Shown here in pieces: positions 43,630 through 52,343 of a DNA stretch of 64,000 bases. The number at the start of each line of letters is the position of its first letter. Position 1 is the stretch's first letter. The notes beneath the pieces are model-generated. The model was given only the letters and a program-made list of their open reading frames with translations. It did no database searches and was not told the origin of the DNA. A program made the position numbers and the translations under genes. The stretch is taken from NCBI RefSeq assembly GCF_036014215.1, contig NZ_CP107921.1:6817501-6881500 (forward strand), read 5' to 3'. Source of the stretch: Streptomyces sp. NBC_00440 (lineage in GTDB: Bacteria; Actinomycetota; Actinomycetes; Streptomycetales; Streptomycetaceae).

Positions 43630-44919
43630 ATGAGTGACAGAGTCGTCAGCTCACCGGAGAAGTCAGGTGAGCTCCCACCGTCCGCCCCCGCTGCCCCGGC
43701 GCGTGCGAGCGGATCCTTCATCGCTCTCTACATCCTGGCTCTCTTCGGCAGCTACGTCGCGATCATCACCCCGTCCGTCGTCTCGCTGGCACTGAAGATC
43801 CAGCAGATCGACCCCGCCGGCAAGGTCGGCTCGCTCTCCCTGGTCCTCAGCGTCGGCGCGCTGTGCGCAGTCATCGCCAACCCCCTCTTCGGGAAGCTCA
43901 GCGACCGCACGACCTCCCGGTTCGGTATGCGCCGGCCATGGATGATCGTGGGCCTCATCGGTGGAGCGGCCGGCCTGGCGCTCGTCGCCTACGCCACCAA
44001 CACCGGTACGGTCCTCATCGGCTGGTGCGTGGCCCAGATCTTCTTCAACGCGCTGCTGGCCCCGCTCGTCGCCGTACTCCCCGACCAGATACCGGCCCGC
44101 CAACGCGGAGTCGTCGGGGGCCTGATGGGCATCTGCTATCCCGTCGGCCTGATCCTCGGTACCTGGATCGCACAGCGCCTGGCCACCACCGCACCCCGGG
44201 CGATGATCCTGGCACCGATGGCCATCGCCGCCGCGACGGTGCTCCTGCTGTGTGCCAAGCTCAAGGACCGCAGGCTCGACCGGGCACACCAAGAGCCCTG
44301 GAACGCGGTGCAGTTCCTGCGCACTTTCTGGTTCAACCCGCGCAAGAGCCCCGACTTCGGCTGGGCGATCCTCAGCATCCTGCTGATCTCCACGGCGATC
44401 ATGACGTTCGTGACCTACGAGGTCTACTACCTCTCCGACTACCTCCACATCAGCGAATCCAGGCTCCCCGGTCTGACGTTCGTCCTCACCCTCGTCATCA
44501 ACGGAACGAGCGCGCTCACGGCCCTCGTCTCCGGCTGGCTGGCCGACCGCTTCCACCGGCGGAAGTTCTACATGGTCTTCGCCGGGATCCTGGCCATCGC
44601 CGGATTCCTCATCCTCATCACCACGCGCTCGATGGCCGGCATGTTCACCGGCGCGATCGTCCTGGGCTTCGGCACCGGCTTCTTCTACAGCGGGCACTAC
44701 ACCCTGCCCAGCTCGGTCCTGCCCAGTGAGCAGGACGCCGCGAAGGACATGGGTGTCGTCAACATCGCGGTCACCCTGCCCAGCTCCCTGGTCCCGATCT
44801 ACGCACCCACCTTGCTCGGCACCGGCGGCGGCGACAACTATCCGGCGCTCTTCGTCTCCGGGATCGTGCTCGCGCTGCTCGGCATCCCGGCGGTCAAGCG
44901 AATCCGCGGGGTCAACTGA
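43630..44919 (+). CDS. MFS sugar-type transporter
   Basis: A 429-residue carrier with 12 predicted helices and a ~30-residue N-terminal tail. Loop 2-3 reads 'FGKLSDRTTSRFGMRRPWMI', resembling glycoside/pentoside/hexuronide-type and related permeases, and 'GWLADRFHRRKFYMVF' marks the second half. Being last in a run of sugar dehydrogenase and isomerase genes, it probably imports the substrate of that pathway. Confidence 0.85.
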   Translation: MSDRVVSSPEKSGELPPSAPAAPARASGSFIALYILALFGSYVAIITPSVVSLALKIQQIDPAGKVGSLSLVLSVGALCAVIANPLFGKLSDRTTSRFGMRRPWMIVGLIGGAAGLALVAYATNTGTVLIGWCVAQIFFNALLAPLVAVLPDQIPARQRGVVGGLMGICYPVGLILGTWIAQRLATTAPRAMILAPMAIAAATVLLLCAKLKDRRLDRAHQEPWNAVQFLRTFWFNPRKSPDFGWAILSILLISTAIMTFVTYEVYYLSDYLHISESRLPGLTFVLTLVINGTSALTALVSGWLADRFHRRKFYMVFAGILAIAGFLILITTRSMAGMFTGAIVLGFGTGFFYSGHYTLPSSVLPSEQDAAKDMGVVNIAVTLPSSLVPIYAPTLLGTGGGDNYPALFVSGIVLALLGIPAVKRIRGVN

Positions 44920-45091
44920 CCGAGCGGGCCCTTCGATCGAGGAAGCGTCCTTGACCGAGCAGGGCCCTTCAGCCGAGCGGTGCCCCTCACCCGCCATCCG
45001 GCGGACCAGGCGCACCCGTGCGGAGGGCATTCGTACCCGGCAGAGCCCGACACCCCGGTGAGCCGTAAATCGTGTGCTTAACGTGCCGGGC

Positions 45092-45856
45092 ATGAGTCGC
45101 ACCAGTCTTCTCTCCGTGACCGCCTGTGCCATGTGCCCGGCCGCCGCTCCCACCGAGCACGACAGGGCGATGGCCGCCGGAAGTGCCCCCGACGGGCACG
45201 GCTACCACGTCGCACTGCACACACCCAGCGTGCTCACCGCACCCGTGGACTACCACCCGACGGCCCTGCTCATCGAGGCGGGCAGCAGTGACGGCGCGTG
45301 GTACCCCGCAGGGATCCGGGTACGGGGTGGCGACGAGGAACCGGCGTACGGCCGCTCGGTGTTCTGGCCCGAGGGCAGCGGCCGGCCGATGACCGGTCAG
45401 CACAGCCTCATCCCCCGTTCGAGGTCGCACATCTCGCTGAACGAAGGACACCCCGACGGGCTGCCGCTGACCGGTACGGGAGCGGCCGGCGCGGACCCTG
45501 CGGTCGCCACGACGGCGTCGGCCACCCCGCCGACGCCGTCGTGGCGACCGCCCGGGGCCGACGACCCGGCCGTCATCAACAACGCGTACACCTGGGACGC
45601 CCCCGAATACGTCCGGATCCCGGGCGAGCGGTGCTCGTACCGGCCGTGGAACGCAACCCCGGCGAACGGCCCCATCACGGCCGGCGGGCACGGGCCGGAA
45701 ACCGTCGCTTTCGCAGACCGCTCGCCGGCCGGGCCCGCACCCAGGTCCCGTCCCGGATTCACGGTGACCGGCCCGTCGGCCGTCTGGTACGTGGCAGGTG
45801 GAGCGCTGCTGCTGGTGATCGCCGGGGTGCTGGTCCGCCGACGGCCGAACCGCTGA
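45092..45856 (+). CDS. Unrecognised protein with C-terminal membrane anchor
   Basis: About 254 residues. The end is a clear hydrophobic helix followed by a basic tail ('AVWYVAGGALLLVIAGVLV', then RRRPNR), as in surface-anchored proteins. The N-terminus has only a short, weak signal-like segment ('LLSVTACAMCPAAA'). The middle is Pro/Gly/Ser-rich and contains a perfect 23-bp DNA inverted repeat. Start is uncertain (ATG 45092 or GTG 45074; no ribosome site). G/C bias at third positions supports coding. No family recognised. Confidence 0.5.
   Translation: MSRTSLLSVTACAMCPAAAPTEHDRAMAAGSAPDGHGYHVALHTPSVLTAPVDYHPTALLIEAGSSDGAWYPAGIRVRGGDEEPAYGRSVFWPEGSGRPMTGQHSLIPRSRSHISLNEGHPDGLPLTGTGAAGADPAVATTASATPPTPSWRPPGADDPAVINNAYTWDAPEYVRIPGERCSYRPWNATPANGPITAGGHGPETVAFADRSPAGPAPRSRPGFTVTGPSAVWYVAGGALLLVIAGVLVRRRPNR
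45500..45551. repeat. Perfect 23-bp inverted repeat inside a coding region
   Basis: Arms 45500-45522 and 45529-45551 are exact reverse complements (left arm begins GCGGTCGCCACGACGGCG), separated by CACCCC. The RNA hairpin would be extremely stable and lies mid-gene. Confidence 0.9.
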
Positions 45857-45890
45857 TCCGGTCCGGCTCCCGGCCACTCCGCCGTCAGGA

Positions 45891-45922
45891 CCCCGGGCCC
45901 TGCGCTCGCCGAAGACCCGGGG
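45891..45922. terminator. Possible terminator downstream of the anchored protein
   Basis: CCCCGGG (45891-45897) and CCCGGGG (45916-45922), 18-base loop, between two convergent genes. The rest of 45857-46048 shows nothing else. Confidence 0.35.
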
Positions 45923-46048
45923 CCGGTGAGGACGTCCCGCCGCCCACGTCAACGCTCGACCGGGAGACCCCGGCCGAGCGCCTCGCCGAGCTACTGGCCT
46001 CGTCCTTTCACTGATGACCTGTCGCAGTACCGGAGCAGGTCCGGACCT

Positions 46049-48286
46049 CTACTGTGCCGTGATCGCGAAGATGTGCAGGGCGTCCTCGTCCGGGAGCGTC
46101 ACCGCGCGGACTGTCTTGCCTGCGTCGAGCGGTACGGAGTTCCCGAACAGCTTGTAACCGCCCCCGAAGTTGGCGGGTCCCTGCGGTGTGTTGCGGTGAT
46201 CGGTCGTGACGACCGTCGTGGCGCCGTACTCGGTGCCCGCCGTGCAGCACCAGTTGGGCAGCCCGAGATCGCCGCTGCTGGTGGTGCCGTCGGTGTACGT
46301 GACGGTCACCTTGCCCGCTGCGGCACCTGCCTCAGCGCCCAGGAACCACAGCTTCGTCCCGCTGCCTGCCATGTTGATCACCTGACCCGCTGTGGTCACG
46401 TTGTCCGGCGCGCCGGGTGCTGTCTTCGGGAACGCCCAGCTGACGCCGTCCTTGGTGACGGTGCTTCCCGGTGTCACACCCGCGGTGGCCAGTGCCTGGG
46501 CGGAGTAACTGTCACCACCGCCGTCGAAATTGCCCAGCGTGTAGTTGCCGTCCGCCGGCGGGGCGTCCTCACTGGTGACACCGACATTGTTGAAGGCGTC
46601 CGCCAGAGCGGGATAGGGCACGACCGACACGACGGAACCCTGTCCTGTCGTACGGGACTCGCCGGCGGATCCTGCGCGGTACCGGGCGGTTGCGCTCAGC
46701 GTGACAGTCGTCGTTCCCGGCTTCGCCTCCGGGCCCTTCACGGTGAACTTCGCTCCGGCCGAGCCACCGGGGGCGATGCGGCCGAGCCGTGCCTTCGACG
46801 GGCTGACCGACCACCCCTGCGGCACGTCGACTTCGAGCGCTGCCGCGGACAGCCCGCCGGGGCCGTGGTCGGCCAGACTGACCTGCCAGGTCGAGGACGT
46901 CCCCTCACCCCCCGTCCGCTTCCAGGTGATCGCGCTGGCCGGCGGCACCTTGTGTGCCTGCCCGGCGTGTATCCGGTACAGGACGGTGCCATGAGCGGGG
47001 ACATTCGCCGCGATGGTGCCCGTGGACTGTGTGGTCCGCTTCGACCAGAGGTCCTTCAGCAGATAGGAGGAGCCCTTCGGGAGCCCGGCCTTGGCCGCCG
47101 TGGTCGTGATGGTCTGTGCCTGGTCCGAGGAGTTGAAGAGTGCCACGGCCCTGTCCCCGCCGCGGAGCTTCTTCGACAGCACGTCATAGCCGTCGCCCTG
47201 CTGGACGATGCGGCCCTGCAACCCCGTCGGATCCTGGTCGACCGCGATGACGTCACGGTTACCGAGAACGGACAGGGCGTCAGGGGAGGCCTTGGCCAGG
47301 TCGGTACTGGAGATCAGCGGCGCGGCCATCACCGACCACAGTGACATCTGGCTCCGGATCTCGTCGCCGGTCAGCCGGGACTGGCCGGCGAGCAGGAAGT
47401 CAGGGTCGTTCCAGCGGCCGGGGCTCTGCAGATCGGCGAGCGGCACGTTGTAGCCGTAGTTGTACTTGATCGAAGACCACTTGGAACTCGCCGATGCCGA
47501 TTCCACCGCGACGTCGGCGCCCTCCCGCCACAGATTGCCCACCTGGGCCGACCAGCCGATGACGTCGTGCCAGTCCTTCTCGCCCTCGAAGTACGCGGGG
47601 GCGGAGACGGAGAAGGTGATGGGCCTGCCGGTCCGCAGGAGAGCATTGCTCATATCACTGTAGAGCGAGTGGTAGACCTCGTCGGGCGTCCGGGTGTCAC
47701 TCTCGGGCACGTTGCAGCCGTCGAGCTTCAGATAGTCGACGCGCCACTTGGCGAAGAGGTCGGCGTCCTGCTGGATGTGGCCGTACGAGCCGGGATATCC
47801 ACCGCAGGTGGAGGTGCCTGCGTCCTCGTAGATGCCGAACTTCAGCCCCATCGCGTGCAGTTGCTGACCGATGTAGGCCATTCCGTGCGGGAAGCGGTCG
47901 GGGTCGGGGACCAGGTCGCCGTCGGCATTTCTGCTGTGCGACATCCAGCAGTCGTCGGTGGTGACCGTGTTGTAGCCCTTCGCGGCGAGACCGGAGGAGA
48001 CCAGGGCCCGGGCGTTGGACAGGACCGTGGCCTCGTCGATGTCACAGCCGTAGTAGGACCAGTTGTTCCAGCCCATGGGCGGGGTGGGGGCAAGATTCGG
48101 GTACGAGCTCCCCGAAGCACTGGCGCTTCCCGCGCCCTGCGCGGGAAGCGGGGTGCCCGTCGCCGCGGCGGACGGGCCGGCGAGCCCGCCGAGGGCGAGT
48201 GCGGTGGCCGCCGCCAGGGCGTACAGGCTCCGTCGCAGGGAAGCGGGGATCGGGGTCGTTCTCGCGGACAAGGCGTCTCCCGTCAT
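46049..48286 (-). CDS. Secreted GH27 alpha-galactosidase with C-terminal accessory domains
   Basis: A 745-residue exported enzyme. Signal peptide 'LRRSLYALAAATALALGGLA', cleaved after 'GPSAAA'. The GH27 barrel (~62-340) has 'PPMGWNNWSYYGCDIDEATV', 'TDDCWM', the nucleophile in 'VDYLKLDGCNVPE' and the acid/base Asp in 'GRWNDPDFLLAG'. A beta-sandwich (~340-430), an NEW3-type alpha-galactosidase-associated domain (~450-560) and a further beta-rich C-terminal module (~580-745) follow. Start ATG 48286 overlaps the stop of a short upstream ORF. A long inverted repeat upstream is a likely operator. Releases terminal alpha-galactose from plant oligosaccharides. Confidence 0.9.
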   Translation of the reverse strand: MTGDALSARTTPIPASLRRSLYALAAATALALGGLAGPSAAATGTPLPAQGAGSASASGSSYPNLAPTPPMGWNNWSYYGCDIDEATVLSNARALVSSGLAAKGYNTVTTDDCWMSHSRNADGDLVPDPDRFPHGMAYIGQQLHAMGLKFGIYEDAGTSTCGGYPGSYGHIQQDADLFAKWRVDYLKLDGCNVPESDTRTPDEVYHSLYSDMSNALLRTGRPITFSVSAPAYFEGEKDWHDVIGWSAQVGNLWREGADVAVESASASSKWSSIKYNYGYNVPLADLQSPGRWNDPDFLLAGQSRLTGDEIRSQMSLWSVMAAPLISSTDLAKASPDALSVLGNRDVIAVDQDPTGLQGRIVQQGDGYDVLSKKLRGGDRAVALFNSSDQAQTITTTAAKAGLPKGSSYLLKDLWSKRTTQSTGTIAANVPAHGTVLYRIHAGQAHKVPPASAITWKRTGGEGTSSTWQVSLADHGPGGLSAAALEVDVPQGWSVSPSKARLGRIAPGGSAGAKFTVKGPEAKPGTTTVTLSATARYRAGSAGESRTTGQGSVVSVVPYPALADAFNNVGVTSEDAPPADGNYTLGNFDGGGDSYSAQALATAGVTPGSTVTKDGVSWAFPKTAPGAPDNVTTAGQVINMAGSGTKLWFLGAEAGAAAGKVTVTYTDGTTSSGDLGLPNWCCTAGTEYGATTVVTTDHRNTPQGPANFGGGYKLFGNSVPLDAGKTVRAVTLPDEDALHIFAITAQ

Positions 48287-48321
48287 CGAGCGCGCCTCAG
48301 TGACGGCGCGATGGCCAACAC
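48283..48321 (-). CDS. Short upstream ORF overlapping the alpha-galactosidase start
   Basis: A 12-codon ORF (GTG start, peptide MLAIAPSLRRAR) has the best ribosome binding site in the region (GGAGG five bases upstream). Its TGA overlaps the ATG of the alpha-galactosidase as ATGA, which itself has no site of its own. Translation could be coupled through it. Alternatively the enzyme starts at ATG 48340. Confidence 0.4.
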   Translation of the reverse strand: MLAIAPSLRRAR

Positions 48322-48339
48322 CGTGCCTCCGTAAGTTCA

Positions 48340-48373
48340 TTTGTGCAAGATGTGATCGAGTTTCTTGCACAAA
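48340..48373. promoter_or_regulatory. Inverted-repeat operator upstream of the alpha-galactosidase gene
   Basis: TTTGTGCAAGA (48340-48350) and TCTTGCACAAA (48363-48373) are perfect reverse complements with a 12-base spacer, so each half-site falls on the same DNA face about two turns apart. Probably bound by a sugar-responsive repressor or activator. Confidence 0.65.
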
Positions 48374-48467
48374 CAGTCATGCGTCGCAGGAAGCCTACGA
48401 CCATGCTGATCGGCCTCCTGCTGACTCCACGGATCGCGACAAGTAGCGCTGCGATATCGCCGGGCAC

Positions 48468-48493
48468 CGCTCAGGTCCATCAGCACCTGAGCG
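48468..48493 (-). terminator. Terminator hairpin after corA
   Basis: CGCTCAGGT (48468-48476) and ACCTGAGCG (48485-48493), a perfect 9-bp stem starting 28 bases after the corA stop. Confidence 0.6.
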
Positions 48494-48520
48494 TCGGTCT
48501 GCAAGAGTCCGGTCCGACGC

Positions 48521-49675
48521 CTACAGCCAGTCCCGCTTCTTGAAGATGAAGTACAGGCTCACGCACACCACCGCCATCAGGCCGATCGCGAAGGGATAGC
48601 CGAACGACCAGTGCAGCTCCGGCATGTTGTCGAAGTTCATCCCGTAGATCGTCCCCACCAGGGTGGGCGCGAAGAGAATGGCCGCCCACGACGAGATCTT
48701 CTTGATCTCCTCGTTCTGCTCGAAACCCGCTTCCGCGAGTGCGCGCATCTCCGCGTTCTGCTGCTGGGTCACCAGCGTGGCATTCACGGTGAGGATCTCG
48801 GTCAGCGCCTGGCGGAATCCGTCCACCCGCTCGCTCGTATGCGTCACATGGTCGGCCACGTCACGCAGGTAGCGCTGCAGTTCCTCATGCGTCCCGTACT
48901 TGGCGAATCCCGCCATGAGGCCGTTCAGCATTCCCACCAGGGGCCGGGTGGCGCGCTGGAACTCGACCATTTCGCGGGAGAGTTCGTAGATACGGCGGGA
49001 CACCGCCGGGTCGCCGCTGAAGACCTCGGTCTCGATCTCGTCGATGTCGATCTGCACGCCGGTCACGACCGGGGCGTAGCCGTCGACGACCGCGTCCAGG
49101 ATCGCGTACAGCGCGGCCTCGGGGCCCAGCGCCAGCAGATCCGGGGTCTCCTCCATACGGGTGCGTACGGCGGACAGGTCGGGCGCCGCGCCGTGCCTGA
49201 CCGTGATCAGGAAGTCCCTGCCGATGAAGACATGCAGCTCACCGAAGTCGACCTCCTCGGGGGCGTCGAGATAGCGCGCCGCACGCAGGACGACGAAGAG
49301 CGTGTCGCCGTACCGCTCCAGCTTCGGCCGCTGATGGGCCTCCAGTGCGTCCTCCACCGCGAGCGGATGCAGGTCGAACTCCGCTGCCAGCGAGAGGATT
49401 TCCTCCTCCGTCGGGCGGTGCAGACCGATCCAGGCCATACCGTCCGGGTACTCGCGCAGCTGCCGGAAGGTCTCCGCGAGCGAGGCGGGGGTGGAGACGC
49501 GGCGGCCGTCGCGGTACAGCGCCGCCTGCACCACGCTGGTGTTGTCCAGCTGTACGGGCTCGGGCGCGGCCGAGGCGGGCGGGGCACTGTCGGGCGGCTG
49601 CTCCGTACGGTCGGGCGGGGAGGGCCTGCGCCAGAAGTGCTTACGGGCGTTCCGGTTCCTCGGGGACAGCGGCAT
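48521..49675 (-). CDS. corA: CorA family magnesium/divalent cation channel
   Basis: A 384-residue CorA-type channel protein. The large cytoplasmic domain (~45-320) includes 'WIGLHRPTEEEILSLAAEF', 'HPLAVEDALEAHQRPKLERY' and the long stalk helix. Two C-terminal helices carry the selectivity loop 'YGMNFDNMPEL' (GMN) and the basic end 'FIFKKRDWL'. ATG 49675 follows GGGAGG by 11 bases; the frame stays open far upstream but has no homology there. Transports Mg2+ or Co2+/Ni2+; specificity is not readable. Confidence 0.93.
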   Translation of the reverse strand: MPLSPRNRNARKHFWRRPSPPDRTEQPPDSAPPASAAPEPVQLDNTSVVQAALYRDGRRVSTPASLAETFRQLREYPDGMAWIGLHRPTEEEILSLAAEFDLHPLAVEDALEAHQRPKLERYGDTLFVVLRAARYLDAPEEVDFGELHVFIGRDFLITVRHGAAPDLSAVRTRMEETPDLLALGPEAALYAILDAVVDGYAPVVTGVQIDIDEIETEVFSGDPAVSRRIYELSREMVEFQRATRPLVGMLNGLMAGFAKYGTHEELQRYLRDVADHVTHTSERVDGFRQALTEILTVNATLVTQQQNAEMRALAEAGFEQNEEIKKISSWAAILFAPTLVGTIYGMNFDNMPELHWSFGYPFAIGLMAVVCVSLYFIFKKRDWL

Positions 49676-49939
49676 ATGGGCTCTCACCTCCCGTTCCGGC
49701 TGGGCCGGGCCCGGCTCCGACCGGCGTGGCCCGGCTTCGGTGCAGGATATACGGGCCGCATGACGCAGGCATGACGGAGCGGCCACCCGACCACGGACAG
49801 GAGATGTCGGCAAGCCGCGCTCGTGAGCGGTACGCGTAAGCCGCGCCGGTGAGCGGTGCCCGCCGGCCGGGTCCGAGGCGGTGCCCCCGCAAGCCCATGA
49901 CAGCCGGGAGGGACCGCACGCCCCGGTAGCGTGCCCCGC

Positions 49940-51043
49940 ATGGCCCCGATCAGCACCCGCGCACTCAACCGCGCCACCCTGGAACGCCAGCTTCTGCTGC
50001 GCCGCGCCGAACTGCCCGCCGGGGAGGCCGTCGCGCGGCTGCTGGGGCTCCAGGCGCAGAACACCAGGCCGCCGTACTTCCAGCTCTGGTCCCGGCTCGC
50101 GGATTTCGACCCGTACGAGCTGTCGGAGCTGCTGGAGAGCCGTGCGGCCGTACGGATGGTGACCATGCGCTCCACCATCCATCTGCACACCGCCGACGAC
50201 GCCCTCACCCTGCGGCCGCTCGTCCAGGCCGCACGGGAACGAGAGCTGAAGGCCTTCCGTGCCGGGCTGACCGGGGTCGACCTCGACCGGCTGGCGGAGC
50301 TGGCCCGCGACCTGGTGGAGGAACGTCCCCGCACGATGAAGGAGCTCAGGGAGCACCTGCTCACGGAGTGGCCGGACGCCGACCCGCTCGCTCTCTCCGT
50401 CGCCGCCCGCTGCCGCCTCCCGCTCGTGCAGGTCACCCCGCGCGGCCTGTGGGGCCGCAGTGGGCAGGTCGCGCTCACCACCGTCGGACAGTGGCTCGGC
50501 CGTGCGTCGGCGCCCGCCCCGGCACCCGACGAGACGGTGCTGCGCTATCTGCGGTCCTTCGGGCCCGCCTCGGTCAAGGACATGCAGATGTGGGCGGGAC
50601 TGACCCGGCTGGCCGGGGTGTTCGAGCGGCTGCGGCCGCAGCTGATCACCTTCCGGGGCCCCGGTGGCGCCGAACTCTTCGACCTGCCCGACGCGCCCCG
50701 GCCGGACGAGGACACTCCCGCACCACCGCGCTTCCTGCCGGAGTTCGACAATCTGCTGCTCGCCCACGCGGACCGTACGCGCGTCATCCCCGCCGAGTAC
50801 CGGGGCCGCAACGGCATGGGCAACCAGGCCTTCGGCAGCTTCCTGCTCGACGGGTTCCTCGCCGGCATCTGGCGGCTGAAGGAGCACCGGACCACGGCCA
50901 CGCTCCGTATCGAACCGTTCGCCCGGCTCACCCGCGCCGACCGGGTGGCCCTGGCGGACGAGGGCGAGCGGATGCTCACCGGCATGACGGAGGCCGAGGT
51001 CCACGACATCGGGTTCGGCACTCTCGGCACTCTCGACGCATGA
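49940..51043 (+). CDS. AlkZ/YcaQ-type DNA glycosylase (winged-helix HTH_42 family)
   Basis: A 367-residue protein of the HTH_42 family. The catalytic QxQ motif of AlkZ/YcaQ glycosylases is visible as 'LLGLQAQNTRPPYFQLWSRL' (Gln38 and Gln40). Also present are 'RMVTMRSTIHLHTADDALTL' and 'LPEFDNLLLAHADRTRVI', both typical of the family. Members unhook interstrand crosslinks or excise bulky alkylpurines, sometimes giving self-resistance to a genotoxin. No toxin cluster is adjacent, so housekeeping repair (AlkX-type) is likelier. ATG 49940 or GTG 49931 is the start; imperfect 23-base direct repeats lie upstream at 49813-49862. Confidence 0.82.
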   Translation: MAPISTRALNRATLERQLLLRRAELPAGEAVARLLGLQAQNTRPPYFQLWSRLADFDPYELSELLESRAAVRMVTMRSTIHLHTADDALTLRPLVQAARERELKAFRAGLTGVDLDRLAELARDLVEERPRTMKELREHLLTEWPDADPLALSVAARCRLPLVQVTPRGLWGRSGQVALTTVGQWLGRASAPAPAPDETVLRYLRSFGPASVKDMQMWAGLTRLAGVFERLRPQLITFRGPGGAELFDLPDAPRPDEDTPAPPRFLPEFDNLLLAHADRTRVIPAEYRGRNGMGNQAFGSFLLDGFLAGIWRLKEHRTTATLRIEPFARLTRADRVALADEGERMLTGMTEAEVHDIGFGTLGTLDA

Positions 51044-51130
51044 GCCGGGCGAGCCTCCTGCCCCGGATGCCCCCGTGAGCTGCGTGAACCGCATGTGCTG
51101 GCTCCGCAGCGGCCGGTTACTGTCCTGGGC

Positions 51131-52021
51131 ATGGAGTTGCGCCAGCTCAGCTACTTTGTGACCGTCGCCGAGGAACTGCACTTCGGCCGTGCCGCGGACC
51201 GCCTGCACATCGTCCAGTCGGCCGTGAGCCAGCAAGTGCAGCGCCTGGAGCGGGAGTTGGGGCAGGAGCTGTTCGACCGTTCACCCCGGCACGTACGGCT
51301 CACCGAAGCGGGGGAGCGGCTGCTGCCCGAAGCGCGGGCCGTGCTGGCGGCGGTGGACCGGGCCAGGGCGGCAGTCGCACCGCGTACCACCCTGCGGCTG
51401 GGGACCAGCACCGGACTCGGCGAACATCTGGACCGGGTCCTGACCGCTTTGGCCGGGATCGCGCCGGACCTGGCGGTCGAGCTGGTCTCCGCGCCGACCC
51501 GGACCCGGCTGGAACAGGTCGCGGACGGGCGGCTGGACGCGGCGTTCGTACGGGCCGCGGAGCCGGTGCGCGGGGTGCGGCTCATCCCGCTCTGGGAGGA
51601 CCCGCTGGTCGCGGCCGTTCCAGCCGGGCACCCGCTCGCGGACCGGCCCGACGTCGCCCTGGAGGACCTGGCCGGACTCCGGCTCAGGATCGTGGCCCGG
51701 CGCAGCAATCCGCCCCTCGTCGACCTCGTGATGTCCGCCTGCGACGCCGCAGGGTTCGAGCCGCTGTCCGGACCGGTCGGCGGCTCGCTCCAGGACATCC
51801 TCGCCACCATCGGTGCCTCCCCGGCACCGCAGTGGACCGTCGTGTACGCCGCACACGCCCGCCAACTGCACAGTCCGCGCGTGACGTTCCTCCCGTTCCG
51901 GCCCGCACCGCTCGCGCTGCCCACGGCGCTCGCCGTGCGGCGGTCGGCCCCGCCTGCCGGTATCGATCTGCTCCTCGAAGCCTGCGCCGCGCCGCCGGAC
52001 TGCAGCGATCACGGATCCTGA
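51131..52021 (+). CDS. LysR family transcriptional regulator
   Basis: A 296-residue LysR-type regulator: N-terminal HTH 'MELRQLSYFVTVAEELHFGR', 'AADRLHIVQSAVSQQVQRLE' and a type 2 periplasmic-binding effector domain from ~88 on. It precedes a small tautomerase gene by about 115 bases on the same strand, so it may regulate it, although LysR targets are usually divergent. Confidence 0.92.
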   Translation: MELRQLSYFVTVAEELHFGRAADRLHIVQSAVSQQVQRLERELGQELFDRSPRHVRLTEAGERLLPEARAVLAAVDRARAAVAPRTTLRLGTSTGLGEHLDRVLTALAGIAPDLAVELVSAPTRTRLEQVADGRLDAAFVRAAEPVRGVRLIPLWEDPLVAAVPAGHPLADRPDVALEDLAGLRLRIVARRSNPPLVDLVMSACDAAGFEPLSGPVGGSLQDILATIGASPAPQWTVVYAAHARQLHSPRVTFLPFRPAPLALPTALAVRRSAPPAGIDLLLEACAAPPDCSDHGS

Positions 52022-52136
52022 TCGCTGTGGTCGCGATCTGGCTCTTGGCCGCCCGTCGCGGTTCGGATGGACTGGGGTCATGCCGGTGAGCGGCCCGGAA
52101 CAGCCGGGAAGCCGCCGTGGGACAGGGAGTTCAGCC

Positions 52137-52319
52137 ATGCCGATCGTCACTATCCAGCAGGGCCCGCGCGACATCGAGCTCAAGCGCGAGCTGGTCAAGC
52201 GCGTCACGGACGCCTTCGTCGACTCGCTCCGTATCCCCGCCGAGGCCGTACAGGTCTGGATCCAGGAGGTCCCCACCGACAGCTGGGCCATCGGCGGCAA
52301 GCTCACTGCCGACAAGTAG
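52137..52319 (+). CDS. 4-oxalocrotonate tautomerase-like enzyme
   Basis: A 60-residue tautomerase superfamily protein. Pro2 (the catalytic Pro1 after Met removal) is present in 'MPIVTIQQGPRDIELKREL'; 'VQVWIQEVPTDSWAIGGKL' holds the usual second active-site segment. GGGAG lies before ATG 52137, which is preferred over the in-frame ATG 52080 because only this start exposes the proline. Forms oligomers in related enzymes. Substrate not evident. Confidence 0.85.
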   Translation: MPIVTIQQGPRDIELKRELVKRVTDAFVDSLRIPAEAVQVWIQEVPTDSWAIGGKLTADK

Positions 52320-52343
52320 CCCGGCTGATCCGAACGAAAGGCC

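Noticed and set aside
45092..45856. Sortase-anchored (LPXTG) protein
   Set aside because: The C-terminal helix and RRR tail fit, but no LPXTG-like motif precedes it; 'LPLTGTG' is mid-protein.
49676..51235. Extension of the corA frame upstream on the minus strand
   Set aside because: It is antisense to the glycosylase gene and lacks homology; ATG 49675 with GGGAGG gives a normal CorA length.
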